Assembly: GCA_964505475.1 (NCBI GenBank)
Contig: CAZDIJ010000041.1
Coordinates: forward strand, 1-25,610
Length of the DNA: 25,610 nt
Direction of reading: 5' to 3'
From: JAGXQV01 sp964505475
GTDB taxonomy: Bacteria; Pseudomonadota; Gammaproteobacteria; Burkholderiales; Sulfuricellaceae
Made by a program: the position numbers and the translations under genes. Positions 7,310 through 13,435 of this stretch are shown here, piece after piece (positions within the stretch are counted from its first letter, which is position 1; every line of letters begins with the position of its first letter). The notes beneath the pieces are model-generated. The model was not told where the DNA came from and did no database searches. It saw only the letters and a program-made list of their open reading frames with translations.

Positions 7310-7310
7310 G
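7306..7310. repeat. Left copy of CTAAG target-site duplication
   Basis: CTAAG here and at 7576-7580 directly flank the 265-bp element. The left copy contains the gpG stop codon TAA. Removing the element and one copy would join the gpG stop directly to TGCAAAACC, a plausible pre-insertion sequence. Confidence 0.75.
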
Positions 7311-7575
7311 CGCCTATTTCAGTAGTATCCATGCCCCGCGCCGGAACCATTAGGGGCGCAGTGCTAGGCGCGAACGGCGCCGTTTGGTCATTCCAAACAA
7401 GCCGCGAGCAACAACGCAATGCGCCCCAAATGGCTCCGGCCCTCCGGGTTGCGTCCAGAAAGCGCGTCTGCGTTGTCGCTCGTCGCGCCAATGGAACGAC
7501 CATTGGCGCTCCTCGCTCCTAGCATCCATCACTTTCTGGACGCAACGCGGGGTATGGATACTACTGAAATAGGCT
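7311..7575. mobile_element. MITE-like non-autonomous element, 265 bp, with TIRs and 5-bp target duplication
   Basis: Terminal inverted repeats of 29 bp (7312-7340 and 7546-7574) match at 28 of 29 positions. They begin GCCTATTTCAGTAGTATCC. Both sides are flanked by CTAAG (7306-7310 and 7576-7580), the expected 5-bp target duplication. Inside are two further stem-loops. The left one pairs 7340-7360 with 7420-7440 (two mismatches) and carries an inner GTTTGG/CCAAAC hairpin. The right one pairs 7448-7462 perfectly with 7532-7546 and carries an inner 10-bp hairpin (7485-7494 with 7500-7509). No transposase is encoded, and the short open frames inside are products of the repeats. The element probably moves by a transposase supplied elsewhere. 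Confidence 0.85.
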
Positions 7576-7580
7576 CTAAG
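7576..7580. repeat. Right copy of CTAAG target-site duplication
   Basis: This is a second perfect copy of the pentamer flanking the MITE-like element. Another CTAAG occurs by chance about 12 bases further on, so the assignment relies on exact adjacency to the inverted repeat. Confidence 0.75.
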
Positions 7581-7665
7581 TGCAAAACCGCCTAAGATCG
7601 TTCTGCTGATTGCCTGGAGATTTTCCGCTGTGGTAGTCTGGTTTTACAGCCGCACATCCTGCAAG

Positions 7666-7721
7666 GGTGTTGAAACACTTCAGCATTAACTCCCCCTCCC
7701 CCGCCGCCTACCATGGGCGGC
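7666..7721 (+). promoter_or_regulatory. Late leader 2 (PI-like): dyad, C-rich tract, start-abutting hairpin
   Basis: The leader opens with TGTTGAAACACTTCAGCA (7668-7685), which has the same TGTTGAA/TTCAGCA half-sites and four-base spacer as leader 1. A C-rich tract follows. Then comes a hairpin GCCGCC (7703-7708) pairing with GGCGGC (7716-7721) whose last base touches ATG 7722. The distance from the start of the GGTGTTGAAAC block to the ATG is 56 bases, against 55 in leader 1. Hairpin loop and stem length differ, but the CCGCC...GGCGGC-ATG layout is kept. In Mu, PI lies upstream of gene I, so this is a strong candidate for the second late promoter or leader. The 85 bases between the MITE-like element and this leader hold only a weak GCTGT/ACAGC inverted repeat (7627-7650). 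Confidence 0.6.
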
Positions 7722-8819
7722 ATGAAGACAACCAAACCCATCCAGATTTTCAAGCCCGGCAATCACGTTGCCATGAGCGGCGCGCCGTTGTCGTTTTCCG
7801 GCGCCGATCTCGCCGCCAGCGCCGCCGCCTACGATCCGGCCAAGCACGAAGCGCCCATCGTCATCGGGCACCCGAAGCATGATGATCCCGCCTACGGCTG
7901 GATTAAATCGCTTGCCTTCGCCGATGGTGGGTTGGACGCCGAACCGCACCAGGTCGACCCCGCTTTCATGGAATGGCATGCCGCCGGCCGTGTCAAAAAG
8001 GTTTCCGCCAGTTTCTACACCCCCGATTCCCCGCAAAACCCTGTCCCCGGCGTCTACTACCTGCGTCACGTTGGTTTCCTCGGTGCGCAGCCGCCCGCCG
8101 TCAAGGGGTTGCGCGCCCCCGAGTTCGCCGAGAACGAGGAAGGTGTGGTCGAGTTCGGCGATTGGGATGATCGCCTCAATGCTCGCCTATGGCGCCGTCT
8201 GCGCGATTGGGTAATCGGCAAGTTTGGTATCGAAGAAGCCGACAAGGCGCTGTCTGACTGGGACATCCAATCGCTTGCCGACGATGCCGCGCAGCCGGAA
8301 AACCCCAGTCAGATTTCCCCGCAGTTTTCCGAACCTACCCAACCGAAAGGAGATGAGATGTCCCAAGAGGATAAAGACCGGCTCGCCGCACTGGAAGCCG
8401 AAAACGCCGCCCTCAAGGCCAAGCAGGCCGAGCGGGCAGCCTCCGCCTGCCATGACGAAAACGCCGCCTTCGCCGAAGCGTTGACGAAGGAAGGCAAACT
8501 GCTGCCGGCGCACAAGGGTGTCGCCGTCGCCATGCTGGATAACCTGGCCAGCCAGGAAACCCAGGTCGAATTCGGTGAAGGCGATGCCAAGAAGCCCCTG
8601 GCGGACGCCTTTAAGGAATTCCTCAAGGCCCAGCCCAAACAGGTCGAGTTCGGCGAGATCGTCAAGCCGGAAGGTGATGCCGGAACCATCGAATTCTCCG
8701 CGCCCGGCGGATTTGCCGTCGATGCCGAGCGGCTTGAGATTCATCAGAAGGCGCTGGCCTACCAGGCAGCGCACCCCAGCACCACTTACCAAACCGCAGT
8801 CAACGCCGTAGGAGGCTAA
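7722..8819 (+). CDS. Prohead protease (Mu gpI-like)
   Basis: This 365-residue protein has a Mu-like prophage I protein N-terminus: IQIFKPGNHVAMSGAPLSFSGADLAASAAAYDP, then APIVIGHPKHDDPAYGWIKSL and VKKVSASFYTPDSP...YYLRHVGFLGAQPPAVKGL. This half would be the maturation protease that trims the scaffold and head proteins. The C-terminal third is the scaffold, also made separately from an internal start at 8358. An ATG at 7713 is in frame, but ATG 7722 is chosen because it sits against the hairpin exactly as the endolysin ATG does in the twin leader. The gene ends two bases before the decoration protein gene. Confidence 0.9.
   Translation: MKTTKPIQIFKPGNHVAMSGAPLSFSGADLAASAAAYDPAKHEAPIVIGHPKHDDPAYGWIKSLAFADGGLDAEPHQVDPAFMEWHAAGRVKKVSASFYTPDSPQNPVPGVYYLRHVGFLGAQPPAVKGLRAPEFAENEEGVVEFGDWDDRLNARLWRRLRDWVIGKFGIEEADKALSDWDIQSLADDAAQPENPSQISPQFSEPTQPKGDEMSQEDKDRLAALEAENAALKAKQAERAASACHDENAAFAEALTKEGKLLPAHKGVAVAMLDNLASQETQVEFGEGDAKKPLADAFKEFLKAQPKQVEFGEIVKPEGDAGTIEFSAPGGFAVDAERLEIHQKALAYQAAHPSTTYQTAVNAVGG
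8346..8352 (+). promoter_or_regulatory. Internal Shine-Dalgarno for the scaffold start
   Basis: AAAGGAG lies five bases before an in-frame ATG at 8358 inside the protease gene. It is one of the strongest ribosome sites in the window. It marks a nested start for the scaffold, as in Mu gene Z inside gene I. Confidence 0.75.
8358..8819 (+). CDS. Nested scaffold protein (Mu gpZ-like), in frame within the protease gene
   Basis: This 153-residue product is identical to the C-terminus of the protease. It starts MSQEDKDRLAALEAENAALKAKQAERAAS, a strongly helical, charged coiled-coil segment typical of capsid scaffolds. It ends with a segment likely to contact the capsid shell. It would be made in excess over the full-length protease, fill the prohead and then be degraded. 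Support comes from the AAAGGAG ribosome site and from the known Mu I/Z arrangement. It is not an independent reading frame. Confidence 0.75.
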   Translation: MSQEDKDRLAALEAENAALKAKQAERAASACHDENAAFAEALTKEGKLLPAHKGVAVAMLDNLASQETQVEFGEGDAKKPLADAFKEFLKAQPKQVEFGEIVKPEGDAGTIEFSAPGGFAVDAERLEIHQKALAYQAAHPSTTYQTAVNAVGG

Positions 8820-8821
8820 CG

Positions 8822-9241
8822 ATGGGACAGCAAGCACGCAATCTTCACTCCGAGACCGTTCTGGCGGCCGGGGCGATCACCGAATACCGCGCCGTCGGCT
8901 TCGACGGCCTCCAGGCAACCGTCCAAGGCCAGAAGGTTATGGGCGTGGCCAACCGCAGCGCCGCCATCAGCACCTATGTGGATGTGGCCTGCATCGGCAC
9001 CGCCATAGTCGAGACGGGCGCAGCCTTTGCCGCAGGCGCCAGCCTGATCGTCGATGCGTCCGGGCGGGCTATTGCGGCAACCGGCGCATTGTCAGTCGCT
9101 GCCGGAGCCGTGGCGATGACCTCCACAGCGGCGAACGGCGCGATTCTGACCGGTTCGACGTTACCGGAATACGTTTTTGCCGACGCGCTCCGCGCATCCG
9201 GCGGGGCTGGCGAATTCGTCGAAGTGCTGCTGCGCCGCTAA
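8822..9241 (+). CDS. DUF2190 protein, probable capsid decoration protein
   Basis: This 139-residue Ala/Gly-rich, beta-strand-rich protein has the DUF2190 pattern: an early TVLAAGAITEYRAVGFDG, a central MGVANRSA segment, then VETGAAFAAGASLIVDASGRAIA. In Mu-like phages this gene lies between the scaffold and major capsid genes, and related proteins act as capsid cement or decoration. A strong AGGAGG ribosome site lies 6 bases before the ATG, suiting high expression. The stop is 28 bases before the capsid start. Confidence 0.8.
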   Translation: MGQQARNLHSETVLAAGAITEYRAVGFDGLQATVQGQKVMGVANRSAAISTYVDVACIGTAIVETGAAFAAGASLIVDASGRAIAATGALSVAAGAVAMTSTAANGAILTGSTLPEYVFADALRASGGAGEFVEVLLRR

Positions 9242-9269
9242 ACAACCATCACAGAGGAGATTTACCATC

Positions 9270-10313
9270 ATGTTGCGTTCCAAATTCATCAAAATCCTGG
9301 GCGTCATTGCGGGCGTGCTGGCTGTTTCCGCCCTGGCGCAAGCCGGAGTCATCGACCCTCACAGCTTGGCTTTTGTCGGGCTGGGAGGAGTGCTGAGCAA
9401 TTCCGGGGCGCGGGTGATCGACCCGATCCTGACCACGGTAGTCCAGGGCTACAAGAATGCCGACCTGGTCGGGCATAACCTGTTCCCAGCCGTACCCGTC
9501 CAGGTCAGCGGCGGGCAGGTGCTGGAGTTTGGGCGCGAATCGTTCCGGCTCTACAATTCCAAGCGCGCCCCCGGCGGCGCTACCAAGCGCCTGCAATTCG
9601 GCTACCTGGGCAAACCTTACGCCCTGCTTCAGGATTCGCTCGAAGCGGTGGTGCCGCGCGAGCAGATGCGCGATGCGTCCCGCGTCCCCGGCATTGACCT
9701 GGGTTCGCGCGCCGTCAATCTGACCATGAAGGCCATGCAGCTCGCCCTGGAAAACGACCAGGCCGCGCTCGCCATCAATGCCGCCAACTACGACGCCAGC
9801 CACAAGGTGACGCTGGCAGGCGTCACGAAATGGAGCGCGGCGACCGGTGACCCGCATGCCGATGTTGACACGGGCCGCGAGGCGATCCGCGCCAGCACCG
9901 GCGTCTATCCCAATGTCCTGATGCTCTCGGCGGTCGCTTTCAAGGCGTGCCGCAACAACCCGAACGTCAAGGCCAATTTCCAGTACACCACGCATGAGTC
10001 GATCACCGAGGCCATGCTCGCCAACTATTTCAGCGTGGACAAGGTTGTCGTCGGCAAGGCGATCACCTTCAGCGATGCCGACGTGGCGGCGGACGTGTGG
10101 GGAAATAACGCGATCCTGGCCTATGTCCCGAGCAGCCCATCCGGCATGGAAGAACCCTCCTACGGCTACACCTACACCATGGAAGGCAACCCCGCCGTCG
10201 AGCCGGCCTATTACGACAACAACAGCAAGAGCTGGATTTACGGCGTGAACTACGAGCGCGCTCCGGTGCTGTCCGGTATCACATCAGGCTATTTGATTAT
10301 CAACCCGAACTGA
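9270..10313 (+). CDS. Major capsid protein, with signal-peptide-like N-terminus
   Basis: This 347-residue protein holds the capsid gene's place directly after scaffold and decoration genes. It contains the capsid-like segments ARVIDPILTTVVQGYKNADLVGHNLFPAVPV and GATKRLQFGYLGKPYALLQDSLEAVVPREQM, and a C-terminal YTYTMEGNPAVEPAYYDNNSKSWIYGV. An AGAGGAGA ribosome site fixes ATG 9270; the reading frame is open further upstream. The first 25 residues (MLRSKFIKILGVIAGVLAV, then SALAQAG) look like a Sec signal peptide with an AQA cleavage site, which is odd for a cytoplasmic shell protein. It may be a cleaved delta-like segment or a membrane contact during prohead assembly. Confidence 0.88.
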   Translation: MLRSKFIKILGVIAGVLAVSALAQAGVIDPHSLAFVGLGGVLSNSGARVIDPILTTVVQGYKNADLVGHNLFPAVPVQVSGGQVLEFGRESFRLYNSKRAPGGATKRLQFGYLGKPYALLQDSLEAVVPREQMRDASRVPGIDLGSRAVNLTMKAMQLALENDQAALAINAANYDASHKVTLAGVTKWSAATGDPHADVDTGREAIRASTGVYPNVLMLSAVAFKACRNNPNVKANFQYTTHESITEAMLANYFSVDKVVVGKAITFSDADVAADVWGNNAILAYVPSSPSGMEEPSYGYTYTMEGNPAVEPAYYDNNSKSWIYGVNYERAPVLSGITSGYLIINPN

Positions 10314-10322
10314 TCGATGTGG

Positions 10323-10350
10323 CGGGTTGCCAACGCAAGAGGGCAACCCG
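10323..10350 (+). terminator. Strong hairpin after the capsid gene, possible attenuator or processing site
   Basis: A perfect 9-bp stem CGGGTTGCC (10323-10331) pairs with GGCAACCCG (10342-10350), with a 10-base AACGCAAGAG loop. No U-run follows directly, so it may be a partial terminator or an RNA-stabilising element that keeps capsid message above that of the genes downstream. It falls in the 65-base gap after the capsid stop. Confidence 0.55.
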
Positions 10351-10378
10351 GTGAACCGAATATTTTCAAGGAAAAAAC

Positions 10379-10705
10379 ATGCCGAAATACACGGTTAAAT
10401 CCCCGGTAAAGCTGGTGGATGGAATTCACCCGGAAGGAAAATTCATCGAGGTCGATGAGGAAACAGCCGCCGAGTTGATTGCCCTTGGAGCCTTGGAAGT
10501 GGTTGCGCAGCCCGACCCCACCGCCCGTCTGGCCGAACTCGTCGAAGCCATCGGCGACCTCGACCAGGAAGTCGCCTCGAACTGGATGAACGATGGCCGC
10601 CCGAACATCGCCGTACTGACGCCGCATCTGGGTTGGAAACCGACCGCGGCAGAGCGCGATACGGCGTATGCAACCTGGAAATCCAACCAGGAATCCCAAG
10701 GCTAA
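10379..10705 (+). CDS. Mu gp35-like/HI1506-related small protein
   Basis: This 108-residue soluble protein lies in the slot between the capsid and DUF1320 genes, as Mu gp35 does. The N-terminus is a small beta unit (YTVKSPVKLVDGIHPEGKFIEVDEETAAELIALGALEVV) of the kind found in HI1506-related proteins. The C-terminus (ARLAELVEAIGDLDQE...DGRPNIAVLTPHLGWKPTAAERD) is helical and resembles Mu-type gp35 tails. Function is unknown, but it is probably structural or assembly-related. An AAGGA ribosome site precedes the ATG. Confidence 0.65.
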   Translation: MPKYTVKSPVKLVDGIHPEGKFIEVDEETAAELIALGALEVVAQPDPTARLAELVEAIGDLDQEVASNWMNDGRPNIAVLTPHLGWKPTAAERDTAYATWKSNQESQG

Positions 10706-10708
10706 TCC

Positions 10709-11128
10709 GTGAGCTACGCCACCCCCCAGAACTTGATCGACGATTTCGGCGCCGATGAAATGCGCCAGCTCACGGATGATGCCGGTACCGGGCAGATCGA
10801 CATGGCCGCGCTGGAAACCGCGCTGGTGGATGCCGAGGTCGAGATCAACAGCCACATTGCGGGGCGCGCCCAGTTACCGCTGGCAACCGTCCCGCCGTTG
10901 CTGACCAGGATCGCCAAAGCCCTGGCGCGCTACCAGCTCCACGGCGACCGCATTACCCAGGCGGTGCAGACCCACCGCGACAATGCCGTGGCGCTGCTGA
11001 AAGGCATATCCAGGGGCGACGTGTCCCTGGGGCTGGATGCGCTCAATCAGCCGGTGCCGGAATCTGGCGGCGTGGCCTACCGCGCCGCCGAACGGGTATT
11101 CGATGCCGCGGGACTGGTGGATTACTGA
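10709..11128 (+). CDS. DUF1320 protein (Mu gp36-like), head-tail connector candidate
   Basis: This 139-residue protein begins at GTG 10709 and reads MSYATPQNLIDDFGADEMRQLTDD, a typical DUF1320 opening. The helical core LVDAEVEINSHIAGRAQLPL...LLTRIAKALARYQLHGD follows. Related proteins form a ring between portal and tail. An AAGG ribosome site precedes the GTG, and the next gene starts on the stop (TGATG). Confidence 0.88.
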   Translation: MSYATPQNLIDDFGADEMRQLTDDAGTGQIDMAALETALVDAEVEINSHIAGRAQLPLATVPPLLTRIAKALARYQLHGDRITQAVQTHRDNAVALLKGISRGDVSLGLDALNQPVPESGGVAYRAAERVFDAAGLVDY

Positions 11129-11553
11129 TGCTGCTAAAACCCATCGCCGACCGCCTGAAAACTGAGGTTCCCGCGTTCAGGAACAACGTCACCGGCACCG
11201 CCGGTTTTGCGGCTGCGCAGGAAGGGCTGAAAAGCGTGCCGGCGGGGTTTGTGTTGCCGCTGATGGATAAGGCGGGGCGGAACGACCTGGCGTGTGGCGG
11301 CGTATCGCAATCCGTAACCGAGCGCTTCGGCGTGGTGCTGGTGGTCAGCAACATGCGGGACGCCCAGGGGGGCGCAGCGCATGACGACTTGCAAACCCTG
11401 CGCCGCGCGGTGCTCGATGCCCTGCTCGGCTGGCAGCCGAGCGCCGAATACAACCCGGTTGAATACAGCGGCGGGCGCATGTTGGCGCTCAACGGTGCGG
11501 ATTTGTGGTGGCAGCTTGAATTTACGACAGCCTATTTCGAGAGGAAAGTTTGA
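11128..11553 (+). CDS. Tail terminator-like protein (Mu gp37/DUF1834 position)
   Basis: This 141-residue protein begins MLLKPIADRLKTEVPAFRNNVTGTAGFAAA. Its core FGVVLVVSNMRDAQGGAAHDDLQTLRRAVLDALLGWQP is alpha/beta and typical of tail-terminator or tail-completion proteins that cap the tail tube and join it to the head. The end (GGRMLALNGADLWWQLEFTTAYF) also fits. The position after DUF1320 and before the tube gene supports the role. It is translationally coupled to the previous gene. Confidence 0.78.
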   Translation: MLLKPIADRLKTEVPAFRNNVTGTAGFAAAQEGLKSVPAGFVLPLMDKAGRNDLACGGVSQSVTERFGVVLVVSNMRDAQGGAAHDDLQTLRRAVLDALLGWQPSAEYNPVEYSGGRMLALNGADLWWQLEFTTAYFERKV

Positions 11554-11554
11554 T

Positions 11555-11752
11555 ATGAAAACCCCGATCCCCGGCAAATTCACCACGGACACCCACGGCA
11601 ACCGTGTGCCGGTCTATGCCGAGACGGCGCAGGCCGTCGATGCCATCCAGGAAAGCCCGGCAGCCGCCGGCATCCAGGAAGAGCAGCCCGCAGCCCAGGA
11701 AGAACACCCCGCCCCATCGACGGGCAAAACCAAGCGAGGAGGTAACAAGTAA
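11555..11752 (+). CDS. Small Pro/Glu/Ala-rich protein of unknown function
   Basis: This 65-residue product starts MKTPIPGKFTTDTHGNRVPVY and continues as a disordered stretch with repeated PAA/QEE runs, ending in a basic GKTKRGGNK. It sits where Mu carries gp38. No domain is recognised. A GAGGAAAG ribosome site lies 7-8 bases upstream, and its stop overlaps the tail tube ATG (TAATG), so it is likely translated and may help set translation of the tube gene. A longer reading from 11381 in the same frame runs through the previous gene and is rejected. Confidence 0.6.
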   Translation: MKTPIPGKFTTDTHGNRVPVYAETAQAVDAIQESPAAAGIQEEQPAAQEEHPAPSTGKTKRGGNK

Positions 11753-12993
11753 TGGCCCAGAGTTTTCGCGTCAAGGCCGCTGTGGCGGCGCTGGAGGGCA
11801 CCTACGGCACCGATGCCGTGCCGACATCGACCGATGCGGTATTGTTTACCGGTGACCTGAATGTCTCGGTCGAATATGAAACTGTCGCCCGTAATCTGGT
11901 GAAACCCTTCATGGGCGCTGGCGAGGAAATCCCCGTCGGGACAACCATGAAGCTGACCGGCGATGTGGAGCTGGCCGGCAGCGGAACCCAGGGTACCGCA
12001 CCGGCCTGGGGCGATTTGATCCTGGCGTGCGGCTGGGCGGAAACCGTGGTCACGGGCGTGGGCAGAATAGCCTCTGCCGCGACCGCGCTCGGCGCATCCG
12101 TGGGCACGTTTACCTACACCCGGACAACCGCCCCGACCTGCACCCTGCCGCGCCTGGTTACGCTGACCTGCACCACCGGCGGCGCTTCCGGCGTGGCAGC
12201 GTTCATGGTTGCCGCACCCGCCACGACGGTAGACATCGCTTACAGCCAGACCGGGGTGGTGATGACCGATGCGGCGGCCTTCGCCTTGCCCAATGGCGCG
12301 GTGATCACGCCGACCGTCGGCACGGCATTCACCGCCGGCGACAGTTACACCCTCCAACTGATGCCGGCATATGTGTACTACACGCCGGTATCGGACAACA
12401 TCGCCAGCCTGTCGCAATACGTGCATTTCAGCAAAAAGCGCCACAAGCTGCTGGGCGCGCGCGGCAATATGCAGATCAACCAGAACGCCAAGGGCATCCC
12501 GGTCATCAAGTTGGATTTCATGGGGCTGTACGGCGGCATTGCGCACGAAGGGGTACCGCCCGCCGTTAATCTGGCGCGCTGGAAAAAACCGGTGCCGGTC
12601 AATAACGACTACACCGCCATGCCTCTGTTGCACGGCCATGCCGCGCCCATGTACGCATTCAGCTACAACCATGGCGCAAAAACCGTCCACGTCAATCTGC
12701 CCGGCCAGGAATTCATTTCGCTCAACGACCGCGAATCGACCGGTGCCATCACCATCGTCGATCCGACGTTGGAGGACTGGGATTATTACCAGACCGTCAA
12801 GGACGTGGTGCTGGGCGGTTTTTCGGTGATACACGGCACCACGCCCGGCAACATCGTCGAGATTCGCGCCACCGGCACGCAGATCGGCAAACCCAAGTAC
12901 GAGAACAAGGATATGGATGTTGCGCTCTCGCTCGACATGCGCTTCATCTCCGGCGACGCCGGCAACGACGAAGTGATGATCCTGGTCTATTGA
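11752..12993 (+). CDS. Major tail tube protein
   Basis: This 413-residue protein would form the stacked rings of a flexible tail tube. The N-terminus (AQSFRVKAAVAALEGTYGTDAVPT...VLFTGDLNVSVEYETVARNL) and the closing beta-rich segment (VEIRATGTQIGKPKYENKDMDVALSLDMRFISGDAGNDEV) fit siphovirus tube proteins of Mu-like siphophages. A Thr/Ala-rich insert (about residues 115-200) may be a surface-exposed Ig-like domain. It is preceded by a strong AGGAGG ribosome site inside the small gene before it. The stop region carries a 14-bp tandem duplication. Confidence 0.82.
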   Translation: MAQSFRVKAAVAALEGTYGTDAVPTSTDAVLFTGDLNVSVEYETVARNLVKPFMGAGEEIPVGTTMKLTGDVELAGSGTQGTAPAWGDLILACGWAETVVTGVGRIASAATALGASVGTFTYTRTTAPTCTLPRLVTLTCTTGGASGVAAFMVAAPATTVDIAYSQTGVVMTDAAAFALPNGAVITPTVGTAFTAGDSYTLQLMPAYVYYTPVSDNIASLSQYVHFSKKRHKLLGARGNMQINQNAKGIPVIKLDFMGLYGGIAHEGVPPAVNLARWKKPVPVNNDYTAMPLLHGHAAPMYAFSYNHGAKTVHVNLPGQEFISLNDRESTGAITIVDPTLEDWDYYQTVKDVVLGGFSVIHGTTPGNIVEIRATGTQIGKPKYENKDMDVALSLDMRFISGDAGNDEVMILVY

Positions 12994-13004
12994 TCCTGGT
13001 CTAT
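12977..13004. repeat. 14-bp perfect tandem duplication across the tube stop codon
   Basis: TGATCCTGGTCTAT occurs twice in tandem (12977-12990 and 12991-13004) and is followed by another TGA. The first TGA of the second copy is the stop of the tube gene. This looks like a recent slippage duplication that is harmless because each copy boundary regenerates a stop. Confidence 0.85.
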
Positions 13005-13044
13005 TGACCCCGCCCAACAAACCCAACCACAAAGGAAACAAACC

Positions 13045-13410
13045 ATGTTCAGAGTTATCGACGACAGCACCGAAGGCACCGTAATCAAGGATTGGCCGGT
13101 AATCGTCAATGTGCCGCAAACAGGCGGGCGTATTGCCAAGCACCAGATTTCTGTTGATTACCTGATGCTCCCGCAGGATGAAATCGACGCCATGATCGAG
13201 GAGGCTCGGGAAGCTGATGGTGCAACGGACGCCGAGATTGCGAAGCGCGTGGTGATATCCATCGGCAAGCTGGCCGATGCCGACGACAAGCCCCTGGAGT
13301 ACACGGAAAAATTGCGCGACATGTTGCTCAAGCGCCCCTATTTCCGTACCGCCCTGGTGCAAGAATATTTTTCCATGGCGTCCGGCCAAAAGCCGAAAAC
13401 AAAAAACTAG
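13045..13410 (+). CDS. Tail assembly chaperone, short form (lambda gpG-like)
   Basis: This 121-residue protein lies between the tube and tape measure genes, the conserved slot of lambda G and GT. It starts MFRVIDDSTEGTVIKDWPVIV and ends GQKPKTKN at a TAG that directly follows a slippery A AAA AAC. It likely coats the tape measure protein before the tube assembles round it. An AAAGGA ribosome site precedes the ATG. A minority of ribosomes should slip back one base at the end and make the extended form. Confidence 0.85.
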   Translation: MFRVIDDSTEGTVIKDWPVIVNVPQTGGRIAKHQISVDYLMLPQDEIDAMIEEAREADGATDAEIAKRVVISIGKLADADDKPLEYTEKLRDMLLKRPYFRTALVQEYFSMASGQKPKTKN

Positions 13411-13435
13411 CAGGCGCCGCCCGGCACTGGGCGGC
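13401..13435 (+). promoter_or_regulatory. Programmed -1 ribosomal frameshift site
   Basis: The heptamer AAAAAAC (13401-13407) is in the correct phase, A AAA AAC, immediately before the TAG stop. After an 8-base spacer comes a perfect 7-bp GC stem: GCCGCCC (13416-13422) with GGGCGGC (13429-13435), loop GGCACT. Heptamer, spacer and stem all match the textbook -1 frameshift signal. The position between two tail chaperone frames matches lambda G-GT. Confidence 0.9.

Noticed and set aside
7331..7572. Small open frames inside the MITE-like element, considered as anti-CRISPR candidates because of their location
   Set aside because: Their sequence is dictated by the inverted repeats, none has a ribosome site, and they span element structure rather than an independent coding region.
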